The notes under the pieces: generated by a model
The model's database searches: none
The model's input: only the letters and a program-made list of their open reading frames with translations
What the model was told of the DNA's origin: nothing
DNA from: Arthrobacter psychrolactophilus
Lineage (GTDB): Bacteria > Actinomycetota > Actinomycetes > Actinomycetales > Micrococcaceae
Length of the DNA: 64,000 nucleotides
Assembly (NCBI RefSeq): GCF_003219795.1
Contig: NZ_QJVC01000016.1
Span: 1 to 64,000, forward strand
Direction: 5' to 3'
Position numbers and translations under genes: made by a program
In this document: piece by piece, positions 26,386 through 38,978 of the stretch
Position numbering within the stretch: position 1 is the stretch's first letter
How the letters are laid out: every line of letters starts with the position of its first letter

Positions 26386-26909
26386 GCGTCGAAGCCGCAA
26401 CCACCCAGCCGGCCGAGCTTCGAGACATGGTCGAGGCCGACATTGACTTCATCGCGGCCCTGGACCAGCAGCTCTTTGGCGTGGACGCCTGGCCGCGGGA
26501 GATGTTTGTCGGGGAACTGGCCCAGCCAGAGACCCGACGGTACGTGATCGCGGAGCTGCCGTCCGCCGTCGAGCCTTCCCAAAAAATCATTGTGGGCTAT
26601 GCCGGGCTCATGTGTGTGGCGCCCATTGGCGACATCCAAACCATTGGCGTGCTGCCGGACTATGAGGGGCGCGGGATGGCCCGGGCCATGCTGACCGAGC
26701 TCATCGCCGAGGCCCGGCGGCGCGGCGCGGACGACGTCATGCTGGAGGTCAGCTCCACCAATCCGCGGGCGCAGGCGCTGTACCGACGCTACGGTTTTGA
26801 ACACATTCACACGCGGCGCAAGTATTACCGTGACGGCTCGGACGGGCTCATCATGCGACTCCCACTCGCCACCGCAGATCTCCCCACAACCTCGAAGGAC
26901 CCGTCATGA
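26382..26909 (+). CDS. rimI: ribosomal protein S18-alanine N-acetyltransferase
   Basis: GNAT-fold acetyltransferase of 175 residues using acetyl-CoA on a protein N-terminus. The acetyl-CoA loop appears as [20 protein letters not shown], followed by [29 protein letters not shown], diagnostic of RimI (split here: [13 protein letters not shown] then RRKYY). The open frame extends to 26202, but the GTG at 26382 overlaps the tsaB stop as GTGA and gives the expected length. Placement between tsaB and tsaD is the standard actinobacterial order. S18 as substrate is inferred from the family. Confidence 0.9.
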   Translation: MSVEAATTQPAELRDMVEADIDFIAALDQQLFGVDAWPREMFVGELAQPETRRYVIAELPSAVEPSQKIIVGYAGLMCVAPIGDIQTIGVLPDYEGRGMARAMLTELIAEARRRGADDVMLEVSSTNPRAQALYRRYGFEHIHTRRKYYRDGSDGLIMRLPLATADLPTTSKDPS

Positions 26910-27997
26910 GCCAGGAAAATCCGCTGATCTTGGGGATCGAATCCTCCTGCGATGAAACCGGGGTCGGGCTGGTTCGAGGCACCGAGCTGCTGACCAACAC
27001 GGTCTCCTCGTCCATGGAAGAGCACGTGCGATTTGGCGGAGTCATCCCCGAGATCGCCTCGCGCGCGCACCTGGACGCCTTCGTGCCCACACTGCAACAG
27101 GCGCTGTCCGATGCCGGGGTCACGCTGGAGGATGTGGACGCGATTGCCGTGACAAGCGGACCCGGTTTGGCTGGCGCCCTCATGGTGGGTGTCAGTGCGG
27201 CGAAGGCGCTGGCCCTGGCCACGGGCAAGCCGCTATACGCCATCAACCACCTCGTGGCGCACGTTGGGGTGGGATTGCTTGATGAATCCATCGCCGCCAT
27301 GACCCAGGGTGGTCAGCTGCCGGAGAACCTCGGTGCCTTGCTGGTGTCCGGAGGGCACACCGAGATTTTGCGGGTGCGCAGCATCGCCTCGGATGTTGAG
27401 CTGCTCGGCGCCACGATTGACGACGCCGCCGGCGAAGCCTTCGATAAGGTGGCCCGCCTTTTGGGGCTGAACTACCCGGGCGGGCCGGCGATCGACAAGC
27501 TGGCACGCGAGGGCAACGCCAAGGCCATCAGGTTCCCGCGCGGGCTGACCATGCCCAAGTACATGGGGACGGCCGAGGCTCCTGGCCCGCACCGCTACGA
27601 CTTCTCCTTCTCCGGGCTGAAGACGGCGGTTGCTCGCTGCGTTGAGGGCTACGAGGCGCGCGGCGAGGAGGTTCCCTTTGCCGATGTTGCGGCGTCGTTC
27701 CAGGAAGCCGTGCTGGACGTCATTACGGCCAAAGCCGTGCTGGCCTGCAAGGAACAAGGCATCACGACCCTGTTGCTGGGTGGCGGCGTGGCGGCCAACT
27801 CCCGTCTGCGCGAGCTGGCACACCAGCGTTGCCTGGCCGCCGGCATCACCTTGCTGGTGCCCAAGTTCTCGCTCTGCACCGATAACGGAGCCATGGTGGC
27901 GGCCCTCGGCGCGCAACTTGTCATGAACGGTGTAGCCCCCAGCGATCTGGCGTTCGCACCGGATTCCTCCATGCCGGTGACGAGCATCAGCCTCTAG
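26906..27997 (+). CDS. tsaD: tRNA N6-adenosine threonylcarbamoyltransferase TsaD
   Basis: Transfers threonylcarbamoyl to A37 of tRNA in the last step of t6A synthesis. 363 residues. Family signatures: [15 protein letters not shown] at the start, the iron-binding His pair in [35 protein letters not shown] and [12 protein letters not shown]. Starts within the rimI stop (ATGA). Last gene of the operon; the dispersed 3' element begins 12 bases after its stop, in the opposite orientation to that seen after other genes. Confidence 0.96.
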   Translation: MSQENPLILGIESSCDETGVGLVRGTELLTNTVSSSMEEHVRFGGVIPEIASRAHLDAFVPTLQQALSDAGVTLEDVDAIAVTSGPGLAGALMVGVSAAKALALATGKPLYAINHLVAHVGVGLLDESIAAMTQGGQLPENLGALLVSGGHTEILRVRSIASDVELLGATIDDAAGEAFDKVARLLGLNYPGGPAIDKLAREGNAKAIRFPRGLTMPKYMGTAEAPGPHRYDFSFSGLKTAVARCVEGYEARGEEVPFADVAASFQEAVLDVITAKAVLACKEQGITTLLLGGGVAANSRLRELAHQRCLAAGITLLVPKFSLCTDNGAMVAALGAQLVMNGVAPSDLAFAPDSSMPVTSISL

Positions 27998-28009
27998 GAG
28001 CACCGCCGG

Positions 28010-28056
28010 AAAATGATGCCGCGTTGGCCGATTATGGCCGTAAAGTGGTGCGGCGT
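28010..28056. repeat. dispersed 3'-end element, copy 3, overlapping the APC permease stop
   Basis: On the minus strand: ACGCCGCACCACTTT, 17 nt, ACGCGGCATCATTTT, period 32. The spacer forms GGCC-ataatc-GGCC. The first repeat encodes the last residues of the APC permease and the spacer holds its TAA stop at 28032-28034. Confidence 0.85.
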
Positions 28057-29294
28057 TGTCTGACGAGGCGGTAGGAGATTCCTCCTGCGAACATCAGCAG
28101 GCCGGCGAGCACCGCTTCGAGGGGCAGCGTGGCAACGAGGATGACGCAGGCGGCGGCGCCGAGTAGCTGCAGGAATTTGGGGTAGCGGCGGTCGGCGCCG
28201 GTCTGGGTCAGCGCGGCCAGATTTGCCACGAGGTAGTAGACCAGCACGCCAAAGGACGAGAATCCAATGGCCCCACGCAGATCGGCCACGGCAATGATCA
28301 CGACGATGGCCGCGCCCAGCGCCAGTTCCGCACGGTGCGGCACCTGAAATTTCGGGTGAATGGCGGCAAAGTAGCGCGGGAAATCGCCCTCGCGCGCCAT
28401 GGCCAAGGAAGTTCTTCCCAGCCCCGCGATGAGAGCCAACAACGCCCCCAGCGACGCCAAGGCCGCCCCGAAACGGACCACGGGTGAGGCCCAACTCCAG
28501 CCTCCCGCGGCCACCGCCTCGGCGAGCGGAGCTGCTGAGGAGGCGACGCCGTCGGGCCCTAAAATACTGAGCAGGGTCACGGCAATGACCGCGTAGAGTG
28601 CGGCGGCGATGGCCAGGGCGAGCAGGATAGCGCGGGGGATGGTGCGCCGCGGATCGCGCACCTCCTCACCCAGCGTGGCGATGCGGGCATATCCGGCGAA
28701 GGCGAAAAAGAGCAGCCCGGCCGATTGCGCAATCCCGTACCAGCCGTGGGACAACAGGCCCTCGCCCCTGATCGAGGCTGTGCTGCCGCCCGTGCCCACC
28801 CACGCCGCGGTGATAGCGAGGGCCAGAGCGGCGAGGACCAACAGCACGATGATCCGGGCCATGGCGGCCGTCCGGCTGATGCCGCGATAGTTGACAGCCA
28901 CGAGCAGGACGACGGCGCCGATCGCCACGGGTCGCTCCCACCCGGCGGGTGCAGCATAGGCGGCAAAGGTCATGGCCATGGCCGCGCTGCTGGCGACCTT
29001 GCCCACAACAAAGCCCCAGCCTGCGAGGAAGCCTGGCCACTGCCCCAAGCGTTCGCGCCCATAGATGTAGGTACCGCCGGAGGTGGGGTAGGCCGCGGCC
29101 AATTGTGCCGACGAGGTGGCGTTGCAGTACGCCACGACGGCGGCCACAGCCAGGCCGATCAGCAATCCCGATCCGGCGGCCTGGGCGGCAGGAGTGAAGG
29201 CGGCGAAAACGCCGGCCCCGATCATGGAGCCTAGGCCAATCACGACGGCGTCAAAGGTGCCGAGCCTGCGGGCCAAGTTCTGCGGGTTGCTCAT
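28032..29294 (-). CDS. APC-superfamily amino acid permease
   Basis: 420 residues with about 12 membrane segments. The N-terminal motif LGTFDAVVIGLGSMIGAGVFAAF is the APC TM1 substrate loop (G-S-M-I-G-A-G), followed by YPTSGGTYIYGRERLGQWPG. It should import or exchange an amino acid or amine; substrate cannot be read. The last residues RRTTLRP and the stop codon are supplied by a dispersed repeat element, so the C-terminus may be secondarily altered. Monocistronic, convergent with tsaD. Confidence 0.85.
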   Translation of the reverse strand: MSNPQNLARRLGTFDAVVIGLGSMIGAGVFAAFTPAAQAAGSGLLIGLAVAAVVAYCNATSSAQLAAAYPTSGGTYIYGRERLGQWPGFLAGWGFVVGKVASSAAMAMTFAAYAAPAGWERPVAIGAVVLLVAVNYRGISRTAAMARIIVLLVLAALALAITAAWVGTGGSTASIRGEGLLSHGWYGIAQSAGLLFFAFAGYARIATLGEEVRDPRRTIPRAILLALAIAAALYAVIAVTLLSILGPDGVASSAAPLAEAVAAGGWSWASPVVRFGAALASLGALLALIAGLGRTSLAMAREGDFPRYFAAIHPKFQVPHRAELALGAAIVVIIAVADLRGAIGFSSFGVLVYYLVANLAALTQTGADRRYPKFLQLLGAAACVILVATLPLEAVLAGLLMFAGGISYRLVRQRRTTLRP

Positions 29295-29344
29295 TCACTC
29301 GAGACTAGCTGGTTCAGATGAACTGTGAGTAAACGCCGCCGCCG

Positions 29345-29359
29345 GAAAGTGAACGTCCC
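29345..29359. repeat. possible degenerate half of the dispersed element
   Basis: Minus-strand reading gives ...CACTTTCCGGCGGCGGCG, sharing CACTTTCCGGCGG with copy 1. It sits 13 bases after the histidine kinase stop, the same place relative to a gene as the full copies. No second repeat is found 32 bases further on. Confidence 0.35.
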
Positions 29360-29371
29360 CAGGTTGAGTAG

Positions 29372-30373
29372 TCAGATCATGCCCTTCTGACGTCTCATAG
29401 CGGCATTATGTGCCAGGTCAACGGGGAGGAGGAGTTCTACAGTGGTGCCGGACGGGCCCGTGGCCGTGACGGCGATGCTGCCGCCGCAGGCTTGTGCGAT
29501 CTCGCGCACCAGGGCCAGGCCGAGACCGTAACTGCGGCGTCCACCCAGCGCCGGTGTGCTGCTGTGGGCGAAGCGATCGAAGATGCGGGCCGGGTCGATG
29601 CCAGTGATTCCGGCGCCGGTGTCGGCCACGGAGATAGCAATGGTGTTTCCGCGCAGCGCCGTGCCGACCGTGATGACGCCGCCCTCGGGAGTGTGATTGA
29701 GGGCGTTGTCGATCAAGCCCAACACGGCCCGATGCAGACTGTTGGCCGGAATACGGACGTGCGCGACGCCGTCGTTCTCGGTGCGCAGCGTGATGTTCCG
29801 GGCAGCCGCGTGATCGTTGAGACCTGCAACCGTCGTGGCCACGGCGGCGGATACCTCGAGGGGTTCGGCCGTGTCCTCGCTCTCGCCGGTGGCCGCGAGC
29901 AATAATTCCTGGACCGTGGCCGACAGCGCGGCCGTGTCCTGCCGGATCTGGCCCAACAGCCCGGCGGCGTCGCTGCCCGGCGCCACCTTCACCTCGGCCA
30001 GTTGCACCCGGGCGTCCAGAATCGTCAGGGGAGTGCGCAGCTCATGGCTGGCGTCTTGGACGAAGCGACGCTGCAGTTCGAGAGCTTTGCCCAGGGGGCG
30101 GATGGCGCTGCGGGCGCTGAGCCAGCCAATGCCACCGGCGGCGAGAACTCCAACAATGCCGGCCACGATCATGGCCTTGAGCATGTCGTTGGATTCAACA
30201 TAAACCCGGGCCGAGGTGTCGGCGGCATTCACATCGGGATGGTCGGAGAGATACAGCATGTACAGTGCTGCCGCGATGATGACGACCACCACCATGAGGG
30301 CGATGCTGATGGCAATTCGCAGCCCTACCGTCAGTGCGGCGCGGCGGAGCTGGGGTGAATCCGCGGAGCTCAA
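29372..30373 (-). CDS. sensor histidine kinase, two membrane segments
   Basis: 333 residues. TM1 at about 15-42 and TM2 at about 67-88 flank a short acidic extracytoplasmic loop of roughly 25 residues (DHPDVNAADTSARVY), suited to sensing a cation, peptide or membrane state rather than binding a large ligand. The H box is VQDASHELRTPLTIL; the N box, G1 (SVADTGAGI) and G2 (SYGLGLALVREI) follow. Overlaps the response regulator by four bases. Last gene of the PAP2-DedA-RR-HK operon. Confidence 0.9.
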   Translation of the reverse strand: MSSADSPQLRRAALTVGLRIAISIALMVVVVIIAAALYMLYLSDHPDVNAADTSARVYVESNDMLKAMIVAGIVGVLAAGGIGWLSARSAIRPLGKALELQRRFVQDASHELRTPLTILDARVQLAEVKVAPGSDAAGLLGQIRQDTAALSATVQELLLAATGESEDTAEPLEVSAAVATTVAGLNDHAAARNITLRTENDGVAHVRIPANSLHRAVLGLIDNALNHTPEGGVITVGTALRGNTIAISVADTGAGITGIDPARIFDRFAHSSTPALGGRRSYGLGLALVREIAQACGGSIAVTATGPSGTTVELLLPVDLAHNAAMRRQKGMI

Positions 30374-31041
30374 GAACCATCCCCAATCTGGTAACCCAGT
30401 CCGTGCACCGTGCGGATCACGGAGCGCGAGAGCTTCTTACGTAGGTAGTGCACATAGGTGTCGATGACACTGTGCGAATCGTCGGGGTGGGCCAGGTTCG
30501 TCAACAACTCCTGCCGGCTGAACACGCGCTCCGGTTCGGCGGCGAGGAGCGCCAAGAGATCGCTTTCCTTGGCGGTCAGGGCCACCCGTTCCCCATAGGA
30601 GGAACGCAAGGAACGGCTCACGGGGTCCAGCACCCACTCCCCGAAGCTCAATAGCGTCGGGGTGGCCGCGAAACTGCGGGTTATGGCACGCAGCCGCGCT
30701 CTGAGCTCACCCGCGTCAAAGGGTTTGCTCATGTAGTCGTTAGCTCCGGCGTCGAGCCCGGCGATCTTCTCTGCCGTGGACCCCAGAGCGGTGAGAATAA
30801 TGGCAGGGGTCGTGACGCCCTTGCGCCGTAGGGCCTGAATCAGCGCCACCCCATCCAGGATCGGCAAGCCGCGGTCAACCACCAGGGCCTCCCAGTCCTG
30901 CGTGAGAGCCAGATGGAGACCCTGTTGCCCATCGGGGGCGATCCGAACTTCATAGTCGCCCGATAAAAGCTCGGCGATCAACGGACCCAACACGGGATCA
31001 TCTTCAATCAACAGGAGCCGTGGCAGCTCAGGGATGTACAT
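30370..31041 (-). CDS. OmpR/PhoB-family response regulator
   Basis: 223 residues: receiver domain (about 8-120) with the acidic pair in LLIEDDP, the phospho-acceptor in ALVVDRGLPILDG, the Thr in ILTALG and the Lys in YMSKPFD; then a winged-helix DNA-binding domain (about 130-220) ending in VIDTYVHYLRKKLSRSVIRTVHGLGY. OmpR-type regulators bind direct repeats with an 11-bp period, and such a repeat lies at 32488-32506 before the first gene of the operon, so autoregulation of the whole unit is likely. Confidence 0.92.
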   Translation of the reverse strand: MYIPELPRLLLIEDDPVLGPLIAELLSGDYEVRIAPDGQQGLHLALTQDWEALVVDRGLPILDGVALIQALRRKGVTTPAIILTALGSTAEKIAGLDAGANDYMSKPFDAGELRARLRAITRSFAATPTLLSFGEWVLDPVSRSLRSSYGERVALTAKESDLLALLAAEPERVFSRQELLTNLAHPDDSHSVIDTYVHYLRKKLSRSVIRTVHGLGYQIGDGS

Positions 31042-31684
31042 GATCCTTATTGTCCTCTGTCGTCACAGGGGCGGGAGCAGTTGAACCGGCCTTGCGACGC
31101 TTGAGAAGAAAGCTGATCAAACCCGGTATAACGGAGGCCAGCACCAGAAGCACCGCGATGACATCGATATTCTTGGCGATGATCTCGTAGTGTCCCAGCC
31201 ACGTCCCCAAGAGGGTGATCGACGCTGCCCACGCGACACCACCAGCAATGTTCCACAACGTGAACTTCTTGTAGTTAAAGTTCGCAACCCCGGCCACCAA
31301 GGGAGCATAGGTGCGCACCACGGGAACAAAACGAGCCAGCACAATGGCCCAGCCGCCCCGCTTGGCGAAAAATTCTTCGGTCTCCGTCAGATATTTCGTC
31401 TTCAAGATCCGGGCATCGTCCTTGAACCAGCGACGGCCAAACTTCCGTCCCAGCAGGTAACCCACCTGATCTCCGGCAATCGCGGCCACCACCACCACAC
31501 CAATCAAGACCGGCAGTGACAGATTCAGCTGCTGATGCAACAGCCCGGCAGTGAAGAGCAGCGAATCGCCCGGCAGAAAAGGGAACAACAGCCCCGATTC
31601 GATAAAAACAATCAAGGCCACGACGGCCAACGTCGCCGGTCCGAGATCACCCAAAAGGGTAGAAGGATCAATTACATGCAGCAC
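31028..31684 (-). CDS. DedA-family membrane protein
   Basis: 218 residues, five to six membrane segments. Family marks: FIESGLLFPFLPGDSLLFTAG and the arginine motif RWFKDDARILKTKYLTETEEFFAKRG... followed by FVPVVRTYAPLVAGV (given in part). DedA proteins are established as flippases that return undecaprenyl phosphate or phospholipids across the membrane. The next gene upstream encodes a PAP2 phosphatase, which could make that lipid by dephosphorylation. Overlaps the regulator gene by 14 bases. Confidence 0.9.
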   Translation of the reverse strand: MLHVIDPSTLLGDLGPATLAVVALIVFIESGLLFPFLPGDSLLFTAGLLHQQLNLSLPVLIGVVVVAAIAGDQVGYLLGRKFGRRWFKDDARILKTKYLTETEEFFAKRGGWAIVLARFVPVVRTYAPLVAGVANFNYKKFTLWNIAGGVAWAASITLLGTWLGHYEIIAKNIDVIAVLLVLASVIPGLISFLLKRRKAGSTAPAPVTTEDNKDHVHP

Positions 31685-31696
31685 AATGAGTCTCGA

Positions 31697-32422
31697 TTAC
31701 ACAGAAGGGTGGGTGGCGGCAGTAGCATCGCCGGCGCCCCGGAAAAGATTCCACACACCAACAAACAACATTACGCCTGCGCTCGCCGCCAGGAATGAGG
31801 CAATAACGTCGCTGGGGTAGTGCACACCAACATAGATGCGAGACCAGGCCACTACAAGAGGTACGACGACGGCCAGCACCATCACCGGCCTGGCCCAGTG
31901 AGTCTTTCGCAACAGAAAGTAAAAAGCCCAGGCCAGTCCCACGGCGAGGGCCACATGACCACTGGGAAAGCTAGTGGAGCCGGTTTCCGGGGAGAGCGGG
32001 TCAATCAACAAGGCCGGATTGGGCCGCTGCCTGGCGACGATGACTTTGAACAGCTGGCTGGAGAGCCATCCCGCGGAGGCCACACCGCCAAAGGCCAGCG
32101 CGTTGACAAATGATGTGCGGAACAACCAGAGGAACAAGCAAACCAGACCGATCATGACGACGCCGCCGACCGGAGAAAAAGCCCTATCAAGCACCATCAC
32201 CAGGCCCGTCAGAACGCCCACATGACTCTTACTGAGCTCTTGATCCACCGTGAATTCCTCCGAGGTGAACTGCGGGGAGTGGCTGGCGACGACGCCGATC
32301 GCGAGGACGGCTAAGGACAAGATCGTTACCCACAGGCCCCAAAATGCCGGCTGTGGGAGCCGGGGCAAGAGAGCGCTCTGGTGCGGAGTCGCGGTGTTTG
32401 TGCGGGTGCTCAATGAGTGCAT
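31697..32422 (-). CDS. PAP2-family phosphatase, membrane-bound
   Basis: 241 residues from the ATG at 32422; an upstream frame is open but would run through a strong stem-loop. About six membrane segments. The three PAP2 catalytic motifs are visible: KVIVARQRP (KXXXXXXRP), STSFPSGHVALA (PSGH) and SRIYVGVHYPSDV (SRXXXXXHXXXD). Possible substrates are undecaprenyl diphosphate or phosphatidate. First gene of the PAP2-DedA-RR-HK unit, 12 bases before dedA. Confidence 0.9.
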   Translation of the reverse strand: MHSLSTRTNTATPHQSALLPRLPQPAFWGLWVTILSLAVLAIGVVASHSPQFTSEEFTVDQELSKSHVGVLTGLVMVLDRAFSPVGGVVMIGLVCLFLWLFRTSFVNALAFGGVASAGWLSSQLFKVIVARQRPNPALLIDPLSPETGSTSFPSGHVALAVGLAWAFYFLLRKTHWARPVMVLAVVVPLVVAWSRIYVGVHYPSDVIASFLAASAGVMLFVGVWNLFRGAGDATAATHPSV

Positions 32423-32435
32423 GAGGGAGCTTTCT

Positions 32436-32485
32436 TCAACAAAAACGTGCGGGACAGTGGCTGGTATTTCCACTGTCCCGCACGT
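32436..32485 (-). terminator. strong stem-loop with T tract between lacZ-type gene and PAP2
   Basis: Arms 32470-32485 and 32445-32460 are perfect 16-nt complements with a 9-nt loop. On the minus strand the stem is followed by TTTTTGTT. It can end beta-galactosidase operon transcripts; as it lies 23 bases before the PAP2 ATG and after the direct-repeat box, it could also act as an attenuator. Confidence 0.85.
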
Positions 32486-32487
32486 CA

Positions 32488-32506
32488 TCTAAGAACTCTC
32501 TAAGAA
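32488..32506 (-). promoter_or_regulatory. direct-repeat box of PmrA/OmpR type
   Basis: Minus strand: TTCTTAGA GAG TTCTTAGA, two identical 8-mers with an 11-bp period (32488-32495 and 32499-32506). This resembles the PmrA box layout (YTTAAK, five bases, YTTAAK) and suits the OmpR-type regulator encoded in the operon. Confidence 0.6.
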
Positions 32507-32521
32507 TTCCTCAGACCCACA

Positions 32522-32568
32522 AAATTGCGGGAGCGTAATGGGATAAAGCCCCTAAAGTGATGCGGCGT
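32522..32568. repeat. dispersed 3'-end element, copy 4
   Basis: In the sense of the GH2 gene: ACGCCGCATCACTTT, a 17-nt spacer with GGG-gctttat-CCC, then a degenerate second repeat (10 of 15 matches). It starts 8 bases beyond the GH2 stop. Confidence 0.7.
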
Positions 32569-32576
32569 CCTAGTCT

Positions 32577-36528
<3,952 letters not shown>

Positions 36529-36532
<4 letters not shown>

Positions 36533-37476
36533 GATGACTTCCTATTCGAGAACGCCAGGAAGGCGAAGGAGAGCGTAAAAGCCACCACGGCGATGAGGAC
36601 CGCCTGTGCCGCGGCGACGTTGTAGTCGTTGTAGGCAAAGGCCGTGGTGTAGGCGCTGAGGTTGGGGGTGTATTGGCTGTCAATGGCTGGCGAGACGGTT
36701 TGCAAAACCTGAGGTTCGGCGAAAAGCTGCAGGGTGCCAATGATGGAGAAAATGGTGGTCAATACTAGGGCCGGACGGATCAGTGGGAGTTGAATGGTCC
36801 AGGCCACCCGGACGGGGGAGGCCCCGTCAACCTTGGCGGCCTCGTAGACCTCGGTGGGGATGGCCTTGAGCTGGGCGATGATGATGAGCATGTTGTAACC
36901 GGTGTAGCTCCAGGTCACGATGTTCGCGATGGACCACAGCACAGCGCTGGGGCCTAGGAAGTCGGGGGAGAGGCCAAACCAGCCGGCAATATCAATCAGC
37001 GGGCTCAATCCGGGCACGTACAAGAAGGACCACAGGATCGTGGCGATGACACCGGGTACACCGTAGGGCAGGAAGAACGCGGCGCGGAAGAATCCGGGCC
37101 AGCGTGCCGAGGCGGCCTCCAGTAGGAGTGCCAAGATGGTGGCCAGAACAATCATGACCGGTACCTGCACCACACCGAATAGGAGCATTCGTCCCATGGA
37201 CGCAACGAAGTTTCCGTCCGCCAGAGCTTGGGCGTAATTGGAGAATCCTGCGAATTTGCTCGTGACTCCGGTCTCGCCAAACAAGCCACCACGGGTGACC
37301 TTGGTGAAGCTGGAGATCACGGCCACGATGATGGGCAGGATAAAGGTCAGCAGGAAGAGAGCCAGAAACGGAGCCAGCAACAGCCATGGGGCGCGGGTGA
37401 CGGCGGAAACCCGCCGGGTGCCGCCGCGCCGGTCAGCTGCCGGACGGGATTCTCTCTGTGGGGTTGTGATGCTCAT
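36529..37476 (-). CDS. carbohydrate ABC transporter permease, MalF type
   Basis: 315 residues. First membrane segment at about 30-52 (WLLLAPFLALFLLTFILPI), with five more following. The EAA loop is EVYEAAKVDGASPVRVAWTIQLPLIR in part. It overlaps both neighbours by four bases, giving one tightly coupled operon. No ATPase gene is present in the cluster. Confidence 0.9.
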
Positions 37477-38810
37477 GCCGATTCCTTCCGGATGCTCAGG
37501 CCGCTGTTTTTAAAGACGGTCATGATCTTTTCTTCTGCCGCAACAACGGCATCCACGAGGGTGGTACCGGAGGCTTTTTGTCGGAATCCATCGCTGAGAA
37601 TGTTGAACGACTGCTGCTGGGAGGGCCACCAGGACCACTGCGTGTTTTGTTCGAGGGCTGCCGGGGCGAAGATGTCCTGGTTGTAGTTCTGGCCGCTAAA
37701 GAAATCCGAGGGCTGCGTCCGCGGGGTGCCGATGATCTCCGGGGCCGGTGACCAGCCAATGCCGCAATGTTCAATTTCGGCGTCGATTCCCTCTTGCGTG
37801 GAGGTTAGCCACGCGGCGAACTCCAGCGCCTCACGGGGATGTTTGCTATTGGCCATGACGCCAACAGTGGAGCCGCCCTGGTAACTGGAACCGTATCCTC
37901 CAGAGCTCCAACGCGGCATGTCGGCCACCTGCCACTTGCCTGCTCCTCCGCTGATGCCGGCGATGAGTGCGTCAGCCCAGCTGGCCGAGGTCAGCGTGGC
38001 GATTTCACCCTTTCCTGCTGCCGCGAACCAACCCGGAGAAAAGGGGGTGAAACCAGTCTGGACGAGGTCCTTGTCGATGGCCTTGTCGAAAAAGCGGGCC
38101 ACCTCCAAGGTTGCCTCGTCACTCATGTTAATGACCCAGCCGTCCTCGTCGGCGCGAAACCAGGAAGCGCCGGCCTGGGCTGCAAAGGCGGTGAATACGG
38201 CGGCATCGGACAAGGGGAAGCAATCGATGTAGGTTTTGGCCTTGCGCAGTTCCGCCGCGACGTCGGCCCATTCGTCCCAGGTTGCAGGAGCCGTGGCGCC
38301 GACCTTGGCAAAGAGCTCGCTTTGGTAGTACGTGGCCATGGGGCCGGAGTCCTGTGGGATGCCATAGACGCCGCCGGCGAAACTTACCTGATTCCACAAG
38401 TTTTTGTCGTAGCGGCCGGCGAATTCCGCGGCTCCGTAGCGCGAGATGTCCACGAGCCCATTGACCATCATGAAGGACGGAATGACACCGAACTCTACCT
38501 GTGCCAGATCGGGGCCACCGCCGGCGGCGAGTGCTGAATACAGCTTCGGGTAGCCGCCCTGGTTTCCGCTGGGGATCCACACGGTTTTAACCTGAACATT
38601 CGGATTCGCGGCGTTCCAGATATCCGCCACAACCTGCAGATCCTTGAGCCAGGACCAGTATTCAATGGTGATCTTCTCACCAGTTGTTGAGGCGATGGTG
38701 GGCGCCGTATTGACCGAATGAGTTCCAGGCGTGGCGCAGGCAGACAGTAGTCCCAGGGCTGCGGTACCTAAGCCGCCGTGCAGCAACTGCCTTCGAGTAA
38801 CAAGGGGCAT
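37473..38810 (-). CDS. extracellular sugar-binding lipoprotein
   Basis: 445 residues. The start MPLVTRRQLLHGGLGTAALG has a twin-arginine-like TRRQLL motif followed by a lipobox LLSAC (Cys near 25), so export by the Tat route as a lipoprotein is possible. The body is a family 1 solute-binding protein (YWSWLKDLQVVADIWNAANPN). Location upstream of two permeases and a beta-galactosidase suggests lactose or galacto-oligosaccharide binding. First gene of the operon, divergent from a TetR gene. Confidence 0.86.
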   Translation of the reverse strand: MPLVTRRQLLHGGLGTAALGLLSACATPGTHSVNTAPTIASTTGEKITIEYWSWLKDLQVVADIWNAANPNVQVKTVWIPSGNQGGYPKLYSALAAGGGPDLAQVEFGVIPSFMMVNGLVDISRYGAAEFAGRYDKNLWNQVSFAGGVYGIPQDSGPMATYYQSELFAKVGATAPATWDEWADVAAELRKAKTYIDCFPLSDAAVFTAFAAQAGASWFRADEDGWVINMSDEATLEVARFFDKAIDKDLVQTGFTPFSPGWFAAAGKGEIATLTSASWADALIAGISGGAGKWQVADMPRWSSGGYGSSYQGGSTVGVMANSKHPREALEFAAWLTSTQEGIDAEIEHCGIGWSPAPEIIGTPRTQPSDFFSGQNYNQDIFAPAALEQNTQWSWWPSQQQSFNILSDGFRQKASGTTLVDAVVAAEEKIMTVFKNSGLSIRKESA

Positions 38811-38918
38811 AAGGGTTCTCTCACTTCATTGTGGGTATGCGTACGCCAGTTTTACGAGCAAAAAGCGTTGATGGTCACATACCGTGTTTACCGATTGGTG
38901 AAGAAGTTACCACAAATA

Positions 38919-38934
38919 TCGAGTGTGTACTCGA
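38919..38934. promoter_or_regulatory. palindrome in the TetR / binding-protein intergenic region
   Basis: TCGAGT-gtgt-ACTCGA, perfect 6-bp arms, with partial extension into flanking AT/AT. Candidate operator for the adjacent TetR. Confidence 0.45.
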
Positions 38935-38940
38935 ATTTAG

Positions 38941-38958
38941 ATGACGTTAAGCCGTCAT
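38941..38958. promoter_or_regulatory. second palindrome in the same region
   Basis: ATGACG-ttaagc-CGTCAT, perfect 6-bp arms, six bases after the first palindrome and 20 before the TetR start. Either or both may bind the TetR protein. Confidence 0.45.
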
Positions 38959-38978
38959 GTGCATTAGGCTGACATTTC

